DNA of 64,000 nt from Chitinophaga jiangningensis. Lineage in GTDB: Bacteria > Bacteroidota > Bacteroidia > Chitinophagales > Chitinophagaceae. Below the pieces are notes generated by a model that saw only the letters and a program-made list of their open reading frames with translations, had not been told where the DNA came from and searched no databases. This document shows, piece after piece, positions 42,817 to 51,946 of the stretch. The translations under genes and the position numbers were made by a program. Position 1 is the stretch's first letter. Each line of letters opens with the position of its first letter. The stretch is from assembly GCF_900142605.1 (NCBI RefSeq), contig NZ_FRBL01000003.1, positions 496,001-560,000 on the forward strand, read 5' to 3'.

Positions 42817-43623
42817 TTATAGTTTTACCACCCTGAAGCCCAGGTTGCTGAAGGAGGCGCGTGGATGCACCGTTCCGATGTCCACCGAATTAAAGGAGCT
42901 ACAGGAATTTTTACTGCACCACCAGGAGCCGCCCCGTGCGTGTACGGATGTGCTGCCTGGCTTGTCCAGCGCGGTATGGCCTTCGCAGTATTCGAATACA
43001 TTGCCATATACGTCGTAGAGCCCCCAAGGATTAGGCTTGAAATGCGCTACCGGGGAAGTGTACATATAACCATCGGCGGTATCGGCCACGAGGTGGTCGT
43101 GTGCCAGCCATACATTGGCGTATTGCGATAAGGAATCACGATCCTCACCCCAGAAGTAGCGGGTTTTGGAGCCCGCTCTGGCAGCCACTTCCCATTCATC
43201 GAGCGTGGGCAGCCGGCAGCCGCTCCAGGTGCAGTAGGCCTGCGCATCGGTGAAGCTGATGCAGGTAACGGGATGGTCCATCTTATCGGCAACATCTCCC
43301 CGGCTGATACCGTTGGGAAACAGCCAGTAGGCGGAGCTGTCTTCCAGCCAGCGGAACTCTTTCAGCCCCGGCTCAAACACCATGGCATTGTGGCGGCGTT
43401 CTGCGTCGGTGATGTAGCCGGTGGCATCCACGAAGGCTGCAAACTGTGCATTGGTGATTTCAGTAGTGGATATGCGAAAAGCTGGTAACTGTACTGTTCT
43501 CAGGGGGTTTAACGGAAAGTGCTTTGCCCCAACCGTGTAAGTCCCTGCGGGAATGGTTAGAAAGTCCTGCGCGGCCGCCTGTGCCACTATACAACTCCAC
43601 ACCAATCCCAGCAGGTATTTCAT
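42817..43623 (-). CDS. Exported formylglycine-generating-enzyme-like (SUMF1) protein
   Basis: A 268-residue protein with a signal peptide (ending AQAAAQ) and a full FGE-sulfatase fold: GTYTVGAKHFPLNPLRTVQL, STTEITNAQFAAFVDATGY, RLPTLDEWEVAARAG, PWGLYDVYGNVFEYCEG, ARGGSWW and SNLGFRVV. Cys236 and Cys241 stand in the C-x4-C spacing of the catalytic, copper-binding pair of true FGEs, with equal distance to the SNLGFR motif. Many SUMF1 paralogues lack both. It may therefore convert the active-site Cys of exported sulfatases such as that at 8.6 kb. Its ATG overlaps the stop of the upstream gene (TAATG). Confidence 0.83.
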   Translation of the reverse strand: MKYLLGLVWSCIVAQAAAQDFLTIPAGTYTVGAKHFPLNPLRTVQLPAFRISTTEITNAQFAAFVDATGYITDAERRHNAMVFEPGLKEFRWLEDSSAYWLFPNGISRGDVADKMDHPVTCISFTDAQAYCTWSGCRLPTLDEWEVAARAGSKTRYFWGEDRDSLSQYANVWLAHDHLVADTADGYMYTSPVAHFKPNPWGLYDVYGNVFEYCEGHTALDKPGSTSVHARGGSWWCSKNSCSSFNSVDIGTVHPRASFSNLGFRVVKL

Positions 43624-44348
43624 TATTTCTTATAATTTTTATAGAAATCGTTTACGCGTTGCAGTATGAGCGCTTCATTGGCGGTGTTATAATCCAGGTA
43701 AGCCTCGTAACTGGCATTTTCACTGTACAACTTTTTCCAGGAAGATGACTGCATAAAAGGCGCATATTTATTTTGCTCCATCAGCTGCAGGAACACGGTA
43801 AGTATGTCGAGGTCTTTTTTGTCTTTCTTAAAAAAGTCTGCCAAAAAAGGAATCATCTGCACTGCGTTCATTTCAATGATGGCGGATTTGTAATTGCACC
43901 CGATCCTGTTGCTGCGCAAGGCGGATTCCCTGATCAACGCACAAACGCTGTCAATGTTCTCTGCAAAAAAATCAGTTTGCCGTCTGCTCCACTGGTAGTC
44001 GTTAAATGAACTGGGAATACGTGCAAATATCTTTTTATGCTCCTCTTCGATGGGCGGTATTACATCACAGTTCTGCGCATAGGTTTCCGCATGGATCATG
44101 TGATAGGTGAACTTTTCGCGAAGACTGAGCGAGAGGTACTCCTTTGTGCCCAGTGCTTCTGCCTCCTCGCTGTCGGGATTAATTTTTGCGATCAGCTCTT
44201 TTACTTTGGCGAGGCCATAGGGTGGTATTGACTTCTTGTACCGGGCTTCGTGATACGCCTGGCTTTCCTTGCTCGGTGTAATAAAGTCCTGGGCTAACAG
44301 TGTGCTGAAAGGCAGCAGTGACAATAAACCTAATAATACAGATTTCAT
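43623..44348 (-). CDS. Exported helical protein, partner of the FGE-like protein
   Basis: A 241-residue protein with a signal peptide (ending STLLAQ). The mature part is helical and charged, with FTYHMIHAETYAQNCDVIPP and two further Cys-containing segments (SVCALIRE, IGCNYKSA). I recognise no family. Its TAA overlaps the ATG of the FGE-like gene, so the two are translationally coupled, and a shared periplasmic function is likely. A -7 box stands 22 nt upstream. Confidence 0.68.
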   Translation of the reverse strand: MKSVLLGLLSLLPFSTLLAQDFITPSKESQAYHEARYKKSIPPYGLAKVKELIAKINPDSEEAEALGTKEYLSLSLREKFTYHMIHAETYAQNCDVIPPIEEEHKKIFARIPSSFNDYQWSRRQTDFFAENIDSVCALIRESALRSNRIGCNYKSAIIEMNAVQMIPFLADFFKKDKKDLDILTVFLQLMEQNKYAPFMQSSSWKKLYSENASYEAYLDYNTANEALILQRVNDFYKNYKK

Positions 44349-44369
44349 TCAATGGTAGAATAGTGAAAC

Positions 44370-44377
44370 CAAAATTA
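44370..44377 (-). promoter_or_regulatory. -7 box of the FGE-like operon
   Basis: TAATTTTG on the minus strand, 22 nt before the start at 44348, matches TAnnTTTG. The -33 element is not clear. Confidence 0.4.
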
Positions 44378-44447
44378 CGGATTTGTTTGCTATTCCGTAT
44401 TTTCGTTGAATGCAACACACCACAACAGTATACCAACCGGTAAATAC

Positions 44448-46040
44448 CTAAAAAGTTGCCGCCGCCGGTTGCTTGGATCTAACGTTAATGATAGTACGAT
44501 TTATAAATGGCGCCATAATAATAATCAACATTATCACCAGTATCGCAATAGACACCATCGCATAATAATCCATCGCATATTTCAGAAATGCCTGCTTCTG
44601 TACCGCCCTGCTCAGCAGGCCGGTAGCCGCTTTGGCGGCCTGGTCGGCGGGGATACCGCGCGACTGCAATGCAGCCTGGTAAGTATGTAAGCGCGATTGC
44701 AGGCCGGATTCCACCGCTGTAATGGTGTCACTCATCCGGGTACCATGAATTTTCGCGTAATACAAACTGAAGAAGTTGATCAACGCCGTGCTGGCACTGA
44801 AAAAAGCAAAACGGACGAATACCCCTACTGCCGCGGCGGACTGACTCAGCTCAAACGGTACGGAGGAAATGGTAAACAACACTATCGGTGCCATGAGCAG
44901 CCCCGCTCCCGCTCCCTGTACAATCAGGGGGATAATGAAGGTAACCGCATCTGCCTCCGTGGCAAAATGAAAATACATCCAGGTATGGAATCCCAGCATC
45001 AAGGAAAAGCCTGCCAGCCAGATCAGCTGTGTAGGTCGCTTTTTCACGATCCACCTGGCTGCCATCAGGCTGCCGATGATAACGCCTATAATGTTGTAGA
45101 TAAAAAGCTCATAAATATGAATAGGGTCCATACCCAGCACCACGTTGAAGTAACTGGTGGTTACTGAAAAAGCCCCTCTTACCAGGTACAGCAGCCCTAC
45201 CAGCGCCGCACCGAAAATGAAATTCCGGTACCTGAATACCTGCATATGTATCAACGGTCTTTTGCTGAAAATTTGCCGGATCACAAACACCGCACCTAAG
45301 CCCAGTACCGCTATCAGGCTCCATACAATCGTAGGGTCCGACATCCAGTAATACTGCTGCCCGTAGGTGAGCACATAACCCAGGCAGATCAGCAGGGGGG
45401 CATACAGCACAAAGCTACCCCAGTCCAGCTGGTACAGCGGCACCTTTCTCACCAGGTGAATACGGTTCATCAGGAGCAGTAATAACACTGCTCCCGGAAT
45501 AAACACGTATATCATCACTTTATAAAGTACGTTGTACTCATAATTGTCAATGATGGGGGCGGTTACTAGTGAGGTAAAAGAAGAAGCACATAAGATAAGG
45601 CCATAGAAAAACGTATAGCCTATCTCCCGGGCATGTTCGCTCTTTAGCTGAGCAAACAGCAACGTCAGACAAATACTGGTAACGCCGCAGTTAACGGTCC
45701 CTTGTAAAAAACGACAGATATAAAGTATGGGTAACTCGCGGGTATTGTATACGAAGTAAGTTATGATAACCTGCAACACAATACACAGGAGAAAATACTC
45801 TTTGGTGGAAATGCGGCTGAAGAAGCGCCGCTCCAGTGGCGTAAATGCAGCAATTGCGGAGTAATACACCAACATGGAAAACTGGATATCGGCCGGTTCT
45901 ACACCGTAGAACCCGGTGGCAGCACTCACGTTGGCGGTAGACAGAGCAAACAGCATCACTGTAGGCAGCATCACCAGCACAATCGTTAACCTGCTTAGCC
46001 ATTGCGGCACCCAGCTTCTGAAAATCGGAACACTAGACAT
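44448..46040 (-). CDS. MFS drug exporter, EmrB/DHA2-like
   Basis: A 530-residue inner-membrane carrier with about 14 hydrophobic segments. The C-terminal part has a periplasmic helical loop (about 430-490: YAKIHGTRMSDTITAVESGLQ, RGIPADQAAKAATGLLSRAV) as in EmrB-type exporters. It forms a tripartite pump with the HlyD-type adaptor and TolC-like channel encoded directly upstream (3-4 nt gaps). The substrate is unknown; sequence divergence from classical EmrB motifs is marked. Confidence 0.87.
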   Translation of the reverse strand: MSSVPIFRSWVPQWLSRLTIVLVMLPTVMLFALSTANVSAATGFYGVEPADIQFSMLVYYSAIAAFTPLERRFFSRISTKEYFLLCIVLQVIITYFVYNTRELPILYICRFLQGTVNCGVTSICLTLLFAQLKSEHAREIGYTFFYGLILCASSFTSLVTAPIIDNYEYNVLYKVMIYVFIPGAVLLLLLMNRIHLVRKVPLYQLDWGSFVLYAPLLICLGYVLTYGQQYYWMSDPTIVWSLIAVLGLGAVFVIRQIFSKRPLIHMQVFRYRNFIFGAALVGLLYLVRGAFSVTTSYFNVVLGMDPIHIYELFIYNIIGVIIGSLMAARWIVKKRPTQLIWLAGFSLMLGFHTWMYFHFATEADAVTFIIPLIVQGAGAGLLMAPIVLFTISSVPFELSQSAAAVGVFVRFAFFSASTALINFFSLYYAKIHGTRMSDTITAVESGLQSRLHTYQAALQSRGIPADQAAKAATGLLSRAVQKQAFLKYAMDYYAMVSIAILVIMLIIIMAPFINRTIINVRSKQPAAATF

Positions 46041-46043
46041 AGG

Positions 46044-47114
46044 TTAATTCCTCTCTTTTTTAACGGCAACAATAGCACTCATGCCGGCTGATAAGTCTTT
46101 CAACTCCTCCGGGCTCCCCTTCAAACGGATACGCACGGGTATACGCTGCGCAATTTTCACGAAGTTACCAGTGGCATTATCCGGAGGCAGGATGGAGAAC
46201 TTACTTCCTGTAGCGCCGGATAAGGATTCTATGGTACCCGTATATTTTTTACCGGGAAAAGCATCTATGGTGATAGACGCATCTTCACCCACTTTCATAT
46301 GCCGGATCTGAGTTTCCTTGTAGTTGGCCACTACCCATTTGCCGGCCTCACGGTCTACTATAAACGCCAGGGTTTGACCTGCCTGCACCAACTGCCTGGG
46401 CTGAATGGTACGGCGCCCCATCTTACCATCATAAGGTGCTATAATTATGGTATAGGAAACGGTGAGGTCGTTGCGGGTTACGACAGCCTCTCTCCTTTTT
46501 ATTTCCGCTTCCAGCGCCTGCAGCTGTACTTTAGCATCGTCTATACGGCCAAGGGAAGCCTCATAGGCGTTTTGTGCGGATTTATAGTCGGACCTGGCTA
46601 CATCCAGCGCTGCCTGTACCCTGTCCAGCTGTTGTTTGGTGGCCGATTCCACATCATAAAGTTTTTTATAGCGGTCGTATTCCTGCTCCTGGTTCAGGAG
46701 TTTCGCTTTGGCAGCAGCGATCTGGGATTCGTACACTTTGGCACTCTGGCCGGTGGTACGTACATTACTCTGTATAACGGCGATCTGGGCACGTGCGTTG
46801 AGCAGGGCGGCTTCCGCTTCCTGTTGCGCTGCGGCATATTCGCTGTTATCAATTATCACAAGCGTATCTCCTTTCTTTACGTCCTGGTTCTCTTCGTAGC
46901 GGATTTCATCCACATAGCCCGTCACCTTCGCTACTACCGGGTTGATGTATTCGTCGACCTGGGCATCGTTGGTTTCTTCAAATCTTGCCTGATGAATGAG
47001 GGTACGAATCCCCCAGATGGCCAGGCAAACCACTACGATTAATGCCACCACGGTGGTGACACGGGAAATAATTTTGTCCGTTCTGTTGGTATTAGTGTTA
47101 GCTGTCTTGTTCAT
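46044..47114 (-). CDS. HlyD/EmrA-type membrane-fusion protein
   Basis: A 356-residue adaptor: one N-terminal membrane helix (about 20-42), barrel-sandwich/lipoyl half (DEYINPVVAKVTGYVDEIRYEENQDVKKGDTLVII), a long coiled-coil hairpin (about 95-205), second lipoyl half (YTIIIAPYDGKMGRRTIQPRQLVQAGQTL) and beta-barrel domain (WVVANYKETQIRHMKVGEDASI). It bridges the inner-membrane MFS pump and the outer-membrane channel. Second gene of the efflux operon. Confidence 0.92.
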   Translation of the reverse strand: MNKTANTNTNRTDKIISRVTTVVALIVVVCLAIWGIRTLIHQARFEETNDAQVDEYINPVVAKVTGYVDEIRYEENQDVKKGDTLVIIDNSEYAAAQQEAEAALLNARAQIAVIQSNVRTTGQSAKVYESQIAAAKAKLLNQEQEYDRYKKLYDVESATKQQLDRVQAALDVARSDYKSAQNAYEASLGRIDDAKVQLQALEAEIKRREAVVTRNDLTVSYTIIIAPYDGKMGRRTIQPRQLVQAGQTLAFIVDREAGKWVVANYKETQIRHMKVGEDASITIDAFPGKKYTGTIESLSGATGSKFSILPPDNATGNFVKIAQRIPVRIRLKGSPEELKDLSAGMSAIVAVKKERN

Positions 47115-47118
47115 ATAA

Positions 47119-48456
47119 TTATAGGTTGCCTGTTGCTTTCAATAATTGATAGTATTGTAATTGTGCCGTTACTTCGGCCGTCGTCAGATCAAAGCGGGAC
47201 TGCAGCAATTGCGTTTCTGCGTCCAGCAGGTCAGTGAGCAGCGACAGCTGGTTGAAGTAGGTATTATTTACGATCCGGAAATTTTCCTTTGCCTGTGCAA
47301 TGTTTTCCTTTGCCACCCGGATACGTGTGAGGGCCTCGGTATAACGCAGATAAGCGGTATTTACTTCTTCCCGTACCCTGTCTTTCGTATCAGCATGCTC
47401 CACCTCCTGACGTTCCAGGTTGATCCTGGCTTCTGCCTTCCGGTGTTTATTGGTATACAACTGGGAAATAGGCAGCGATGCTTTTACGCCGGCCATTCCC
47501 AGCCCATACAGGTTAAAGGAGTATGGATACATCAGTATTTGCGGGAAGGAATAACCGTATTCGGCAAACAGGCCAACCTTGGGCATGATGTTCGACTTCA
47601 CCTGTTGCAGCTTTAACTCACTGAGTTTAGTTTCCTTCTCTGAAATTTTGAACTCAAATGAATTTTCGTATGCGTCGTTTAAATAATCTTCGTAGGTGCG
47701 TTCACGTGGTATCGGATTAATGGTATCATTGGCAATCCGGATAATATTGGCATCAGGATCACCCATCATAATGTTGAGGCGTTGCATCGCAATCTTGAGG
47801 CTGTTCCTTATTTCCAGTAGCGTCATTTTTTGTTTAGAGAGACGTAATTCCGCACGGAGCACATCACTCTTCAGCACTACGCCGTTCTGCTGCAGGTGCC
47901 GGATTTCCTCCAGTTCTTTTTCACGCTCTGCAATGTCCTGCAACATTACCTTCTCGTATTGGTAGTTGCGGTAGATTTCGAGGTAGTAGGCAGCCGCTTT
48001 ATATCGCAGCTCCTGCTCCGTCAGGTTTTTCTGTTCGGCCGCCAGCTCTGCTTCCGTTTCAGCAGCATGTATTTCGCGGGTAATTTTACCACCGTTGTAT
48101 AAATTCAGAAAAGCTTCACCGGAAACTTTATAGGTACCTTTCTTTTCAATAGGAATCTGCGTAGGTGCATGCAGGATACCATCCTCATAGAGCGCGAAGT
48201 TGGAGAAACGCGCGTACATGCCGCCACCGGAAACCTCTGGCAGGCGTTCCGTTTTAGCATTCTTTACACGTGCTTCCGCGCTCTCTACGCTCAGCTGCTT
48301 CATCTGCAACTGTTTATTGTAAGCTGATGTTTTTTTCCAAACTTCTGAGAGGGTCAGGGTGTTCTTTTGTTCAGGGTCCTGGCTGAAGGCCTTCATGCTG
48401 ACCGACAGTGTGATTAGCAACACACCCGCCAGCATCTTATTACTTATTGTAAACAT
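47119..48456 (-). CDS. TolC-like outer-membrane efflux protein
   Basis: A 445-residue protein with a signal peptide (ATG at 48456, ending AFSQ) and the two-fold OEP repeat: LTLSEVWKKTSAYNKQL, SAEARVKNAKTERLPEV, then LSELKLQQVKSNIMPKVGLFAEYGY and the C-terminal NTYFNQLSLLTDLLDAETQLLQSRFDLTTAEVTAQLQYYQLLKATG. It is the exit channel of the pump and first gene of the operon. The frame begins 30 bases further upstream but the signal peptide fixes this start. Confidence 0.92.
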   Translation of the reverse strand: MFTISNKMLAGVLLITLSVSMKAFSQDPEQKNTLTLSEVWKKTSAYNKQLQMKQLSVESAEARVKNAKTERLPEVSGGGMYARFSNFALYEDGILHAPTQIPIEKKGTYKVSGEAFLNLYNGGKITREIHAAETEAELAAEQKNLTEQELRYKAAAYYLEIYRNYQYEKVMLQDIAEREKELEEIRHLQQNGVVLKSDVLRAELRLSKQKMTLLEIRNSLKIAMQRLNIMMGDPDANIIRIANDTINPIPRERTYEDYLNDAYENSFEFKISEKETKLSELKLQQVKSNIMPKVGLFAEYGYSFPQILMYPYSFNLYGLGMAGVKASLPISQLYTNKHRKAEARINLERQEVEHADTKDRVREEVNTAYLRYTEALTRIRVAKENIAQAKENFRIVNNTYFNQLSLLTDLLDAETQLLQSRFDLTTAEVTAQLQYYQLLKATGNL

Positions 48457-48499
48457 ATTATTCGCAATGAAGGTGCAAAGTTCCATCCAGTTTGTAAAT

Positions 48500-48507
48500 T
48501 ATTTTTG
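48500..48507 (+). promoter_or_regulatory. -7 box for the AraC regulator gene
   Basis: TATTTTTG matches TAnnTTTG and is 36 nt before the AraC start. It lies within the 86-bp divergent region shared with the efflux operon. Confidence 0.4.
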
Positions 48508-48542
48508 CTATAAATTGCCATATAATTGTTAGATCCGGCCAA

Positions 48543-49367
48543 ATGGAAAAAATTGATTATAACCAGATACTTTTAGATACCGATGAGGTGCCTCACTCGG
48601 CTTATATATGGCATATGAAAACCGAACATCACTTCCCTTTTCATAAGCATAACAAAGGACAGTTGACCTATGTTGAGGGTGGCGCTGCATTTTTATACAC
48701 CAGGGAAAAAACTTACTTCCTGCCTGCCAGGCACTATATGTGGGTGCCTGCGGGGGTAGAGCATTACTTTGCACATCGCTATCCGGCCAATTATGTTCGT
48801 TCGATTTATTTTTTTACGGAAAAGGAAGATGCCAATGAACCGTTTTACAGCACTACCGGTATTTACCCCGTTACCAACCTCCTGCTGGAGATGCTGTTAT
48901 TTACCTCCCGCTGGGAAGGCAACATCATGCCTGGCACCAAGCCGTTTACGTTTATAAAAGCTATGAAGTACCTGCTGCCTGAAATCAGCACCAGCCCATT
49001 GCCAATTACTTTACCTACCAGCGATAACCCGCGCATGAGCCCCATACTGCGGTTTATCCAGGAGAATATAGCAGAGCCGCTGACCATGGAAACTGTTTGT
49101 CAGAAATTCAACACCAGCGAGCGCACGCTCACCAGACTCTTCAGGTCCACCATGGATATTTCGTTTTTCCAGTACCTGAAAATCGCCCGCATGTCGCGCG
49201 CCATGGGTTACCTCATGGAAACGGATAAAACCATCAGTGAAATCGCCTGGGATACGGGCTACAACAGTGTGTCCGCATTCAGCAATACCTTTTTTAAACT
49301 AACTGGAAGGCGTCCTTCGGATTACCAGCATCTCAGTAAATCCATACCGCCGGAGGAAGAAGCATAA
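48543..49367 (+). CDS. AraC-family regulator of the efflux operon
   Basis: A 274-residue regulator with an N-terminal cupin sensor (HHFPFHKHNKGQLTYVEGGAAFL, HYMWVPAGVEHYF) and a C-terminal AraC DNA-binding domain (TMETVCQKFNTSERTLTRLF; TISEIAWDTGYNSVSAFSNTFFKLTGRRPSDYQ). It is divergent from the TolC-HlyD-MFS operon with 86 bp between starts, so it very probably controls the pump in response to one of its substrates. Confidence 0.9.
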   Translation: MEKIDYNQILLDTDEVPHSAYIWHMKTEHHFPFHKHNKGQLTYVEGGAAFLYTREKTYFLPARHYMWVPAGVEHYFAHRYPANYVRSIYFFTEKEDANEPFYSTTGIYPVTNLLLEMLLFTSRWEGNIMPGTKPFTFIKAMKYLLPEISTSPLPITLPTSDNPRMSPILRFIQENIAEPLTMETVCQKFNTSERTLTRLFRSTMDISFFQYLKIARMSRAMGYLMETDKTISEIAWDTGYNSVSAFSNTFFKLTGRRPSDYQHLSKSIPPEEEA

Positions 49368-49377
49368 ACTTTCAGGA

Positions 49378-49464
49378 GCACCGGTATCTTCCTACATCCC
49401 AAAAAGGTCTGGGATGAGTATCTGCGAATACCTTCCCAGCGGCACCGGCATCTCCCTACACCCG
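49378..49464. repeat. Degenerate direct repeat after the AraC gene
   Basis: Two 23-nt copies (49378-49400 and 49442-49464) agree at about 19 positions (GCACCGG-ATCT-CCTACA). A small hairpin CATCCCA/TGGGATG (49395-49416) overlaps the first. No U tract follows. Function unknown; it could be remnants of a duplication. Confidence 0.45.
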
Positions 49465-49564
49465 GAACGCCAGCAATAGCAGCCTGTAACCATCCAGATA
49501 AAAGCCCTTGCATTTGTAAGCTAATTGACTCATATTACTGCTCAATCAAGATCTAAACAACTAT

Positions 49565-51100
49565 ATGAACACAATGAAAAAACAGCTGCTGTTTCCGGCA
49601 CTGCTGGCAGGACTGAGCCTGCATGCAGTTGCACAACAGAAAGCGCCGGCACAGGCGCCTCCTGCAAAACCAGTAAGCCAATCGGCTGTTTCAATGAGCC
49701 CTGACACCACCATTGTCAGCACACACGAAGTAACCATTAAAGGCCAGCGCATCCCTTACAAATCTACCGCCGGCACCCAACCCGTTTGGGATGAAAGCGG
49801 CAAAGTACTGGCCGGCATATTTTACACCTACTACGAGCGTACAGATGTAAAAGACAAAGCTGGCCGCCCGCTGGTGATCTCCTTCAATGGAGGCCCCGGC
49901 ACGCCTTCTGTATGGATGCAGATCGCCTATACAGGGCCCCGCCTGCTCAACATCGATGACGAAGGCTACCCGGTACAACCTTATGGCATACACGAAAACA
50001 GCCAGTCCATCCTCGACGTGGCTGATATCCTCTACATCGATCCGGCCAACACAGGCTTTAGCCGTCTGGCATCCAAAGATGTACCGCGGGAAAAATTTTT
50101 CGGTGTAAATGCGGACATCCGCTACCTGGCGGAGTGGATCAATACTTTTGTATCGCGCCACAACAGATGGGCCTCTCCGAAATACCTGATCGGTGAAAGC
50201 TACGGTACTACCCGTGCTTCCGGCCTGGCCCTGGAATTGCAGAACTCACAGTGGATGTACCTCAACGGTGTCATTCTCGTCTCCCCAACTGAACTGGGTA
50301 TTAACAGAAATGGCCCGGTAGATGCCGCTTTACGTTTACCTTATTATGCAGCTACCGCCTGGTACCACAAAGCGCTGGCGGCTGACCTGCAACAGAAGGA
50401 CCTGACGGCCTTTCTGCCGGAAGTGGAAGACTTCACCATCAAAGAACTGTTGCCGGCCATCAGCCAGGGCGGCTTCCTCGACGATCAGCAACGTCGTAAT
50501 ATTGCCGCTAAAATGGCCAGGTACTCCGGCTTATCGGAACAGGTGATCCTCCAATATAACCTGGACGTACCTACGAATTATTTCTGGAAAGAGCTGCTGC
50601 GGGATAAGGGGTTTACGGTAGGTCGACTGGATAGTCGCTACAGGGGAATGGACCGCGAGCTGGCAGGCGACAGCCCTGATTACAATGCAGAGCTCACCAG
50701 CTGGCTGCATGCTTTCACTCCGGCGATCAATATTTACCTACGGGAGGAACTGGGTGTAAAAACGGATTTGAAATATATGATGTTTGGCCCTGTGCATCCC
50801 TGGGACCGAGGTAACGACAATACCGGCGAAAACCTGCGGCAGGCAATGGCGCAGAATCCTTACCTCCATGTGATGATTCAATCCGGGTACTATGATGGTG
50901 CCTGCGATTACTTTAATGCGAAGTACAGTATGTGGCAGTTGGATCCTGGTGGCAGGCTGAAAGACAGATTATCGTGGAAGGGCTACAGGAGCGGGCATAT
51001 GATGTATTTACGCAAAGATGACCTGGCAACGGGTAATGATGATATCAGGAATTTTATCAGGGCTTCGTTGCCAAAGGCAGGACAGCCGGCGAAATATTAG
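49565..51100 (+). CDS. Exported S10-type serine carboxypeptidase
   Basis: A 511-residue peptidase with a signal peptide (ending AVAQQ) and a Pro/Ala/Gln linker. Seen: ISFNGGPGTPSVW, the oxyanion/substrate motif, nucleophile Ser212 in GESYGTTR, Asp in YYDGACDYF and His in YRSGHMMYL, as in family S10. It removes C-terminal residues from peptides in the periplasm. Single gene; no operon partner is visible. Confidence 0.9.
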   Translation: MNTMKKQLLFPALLAGLSLHAVAQQKAPAQAPPAKPVSQSAVSMSPDTTIVSTHEVTIKGQRIPYKSTAGTQPVWDESGKVLAGIFYTYYERTDVKDKAGRPLVISFNGGPGTPSVWMQIAYTGPRLLNIDDEGYPVQPYGIHENSQSILDVADILYIDPANTGFSRLASKDVPREKFFGVNADIRYLAEWINTFVSRHNRWASPKYLIGESYGTTRASGLALELQNSQWMYLNGVILVSPTELGINRNGPVDAALRLPYYAATAWYHKALAADLQQKDLTAFLPEVEDFTIKELLPAISQGGFLDDQQRRNIAAKMARYSGLSEQVILQYNLDVPTNYFWKELLRDKGFTVGRLDSRYRGMDRELAGDSPDYNAELTSWLHAFTPAINIYLREELGVKTDLKYMMFGPVHPWDRGNDNTGENLRQAMAQNPYLHVMIQSGYYDGACDYFNAKYSMWQLDPGGRLKDRLSWKGYRSGHMMYLRKDDLATGNDDIRNFIRASLPKAGQPAKY

Positions 51101-51123
51101 TGCTTTATTACCCCTATATAAAG

Positions 51124-51160
51124 GTGATTACGCTTCCGTCTTTGACGGAAGCGTAATCAC
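51124..51160. terminator. Perfect 17-bp hairpin between convergent genes
   Basis: Arms 51124-51140 and 51144-51160 pair perfectly with a TTT loop. It lies 24 nt after the S10 peptidase stop and just before the stop of the convergent barrel gene. There is no strong U tract on either strand. The loop is not of the UNCG type seen in the twin-hairpin elements. Confidence 0.65.
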
Positions 51161-51167
51161 AACAGGG

Positions 51168-51932
51168 TTAAATTTTATAACTCACTCCCAACATCAGGAA
51201 CACATTATAGAGTGGAAAATCCAATCCCTTAAAATCACTCGGGAATAAAGGCCTTACGCCCCATGCCAGGTTCCCTAAAACACTCAGCTTTTTACCAACC
51301 CTACGTTCTGCTCCACCTTGAAAACCTACGTCAAAATTTCTGACCTCACTACTAAAATCGAAAGTGGCTTCGTCTACAATTACCTTTTCTCCGGTTGGGC
51401 CGCCATTACGGATATAGCCATCGGATACATTTCCGTGAAAATTGGCGCTGAACTTCCAGGCCATATAGCCACCAAGGGAAAAACGCCAGTTGTTGCTGGG
51501 TGTAAATACCGCGCTTATCGGAAAAGTGACATATGCATTGCGGGCAATAGTTTTGTTTTTGCCGGTGAATAAACCTTCAAAAGTTCCGGTGCTGGAACCA
51601 TCCTGGACAGTAATAATGGTATGAAAATACTGTACTTCGTCTTTGGTACCCATACCTTTGAAATCCATTTTCACACCGATGGCGGCGCCCCATTTCTCGG
51701 AGGCACGTACACTGAGTTCATAGCCTAATGCCGGTGAAAACTCAGGCCAGTAGCCATCAATAGCACGTATGGTATTAGGAAAGCCCATGGGCGCAGTGGC
51801 CCCAAAGTTAAGCCCCGCGACTATACGGTGTTCCAGGAATGGCTTAAAGGTGCTGATATTATCCTGTGCCATCAGATTACCGGCAGCACTGCTGACCATT
51901 AATACAATCAATAGTTTATAAATATTCCTCAT
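51168..51932 (-). CDS. Outer-membrane beta-barrel protein of unknown function
   Basis: A 254-residue exported protein (signal peptide ending NLMAQ; ATG at 51932). Repeated amphipathic strands rich in Gly and aromatic residues (VAGLNFGATAPMGF, WRFSLGGYMAWKFSANFHG, VGFQGGAERRVGKKLSVLGNLAWGV, YNVFLMLGVSYKI) point to a small PorT/OmpW-like barrel. It starts 14 nt after the PCMD lipoprotein stop, so the two form an operon. Confidence 0.75.
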   Translation of the reverse strand: MRNIYKLLIVLMVSSAAGNLMAQDNISTFKPFLEHRIVAGLNFGATAPMGFPNTIRAIDGYWPEFSPALGYELSVRASEKWGAAIGVKMDFKGMGTKDEVQYFHTIITVQDGSSTGTFEGLFTGKNKTIARNAYVTFPISAVFTPSNNWRFSLGGYMAWKFSANFHGNVSDGYIRNGGPTGEKVIVDEATFDFSSEVRNFDVGFQGGAERRVGKKLSVLGNLAWGVRPLFPSDFKGLDFPLYNVFLMLGVSYKI

Positions 51933-51946
51933 CGTATGCAAGATCT

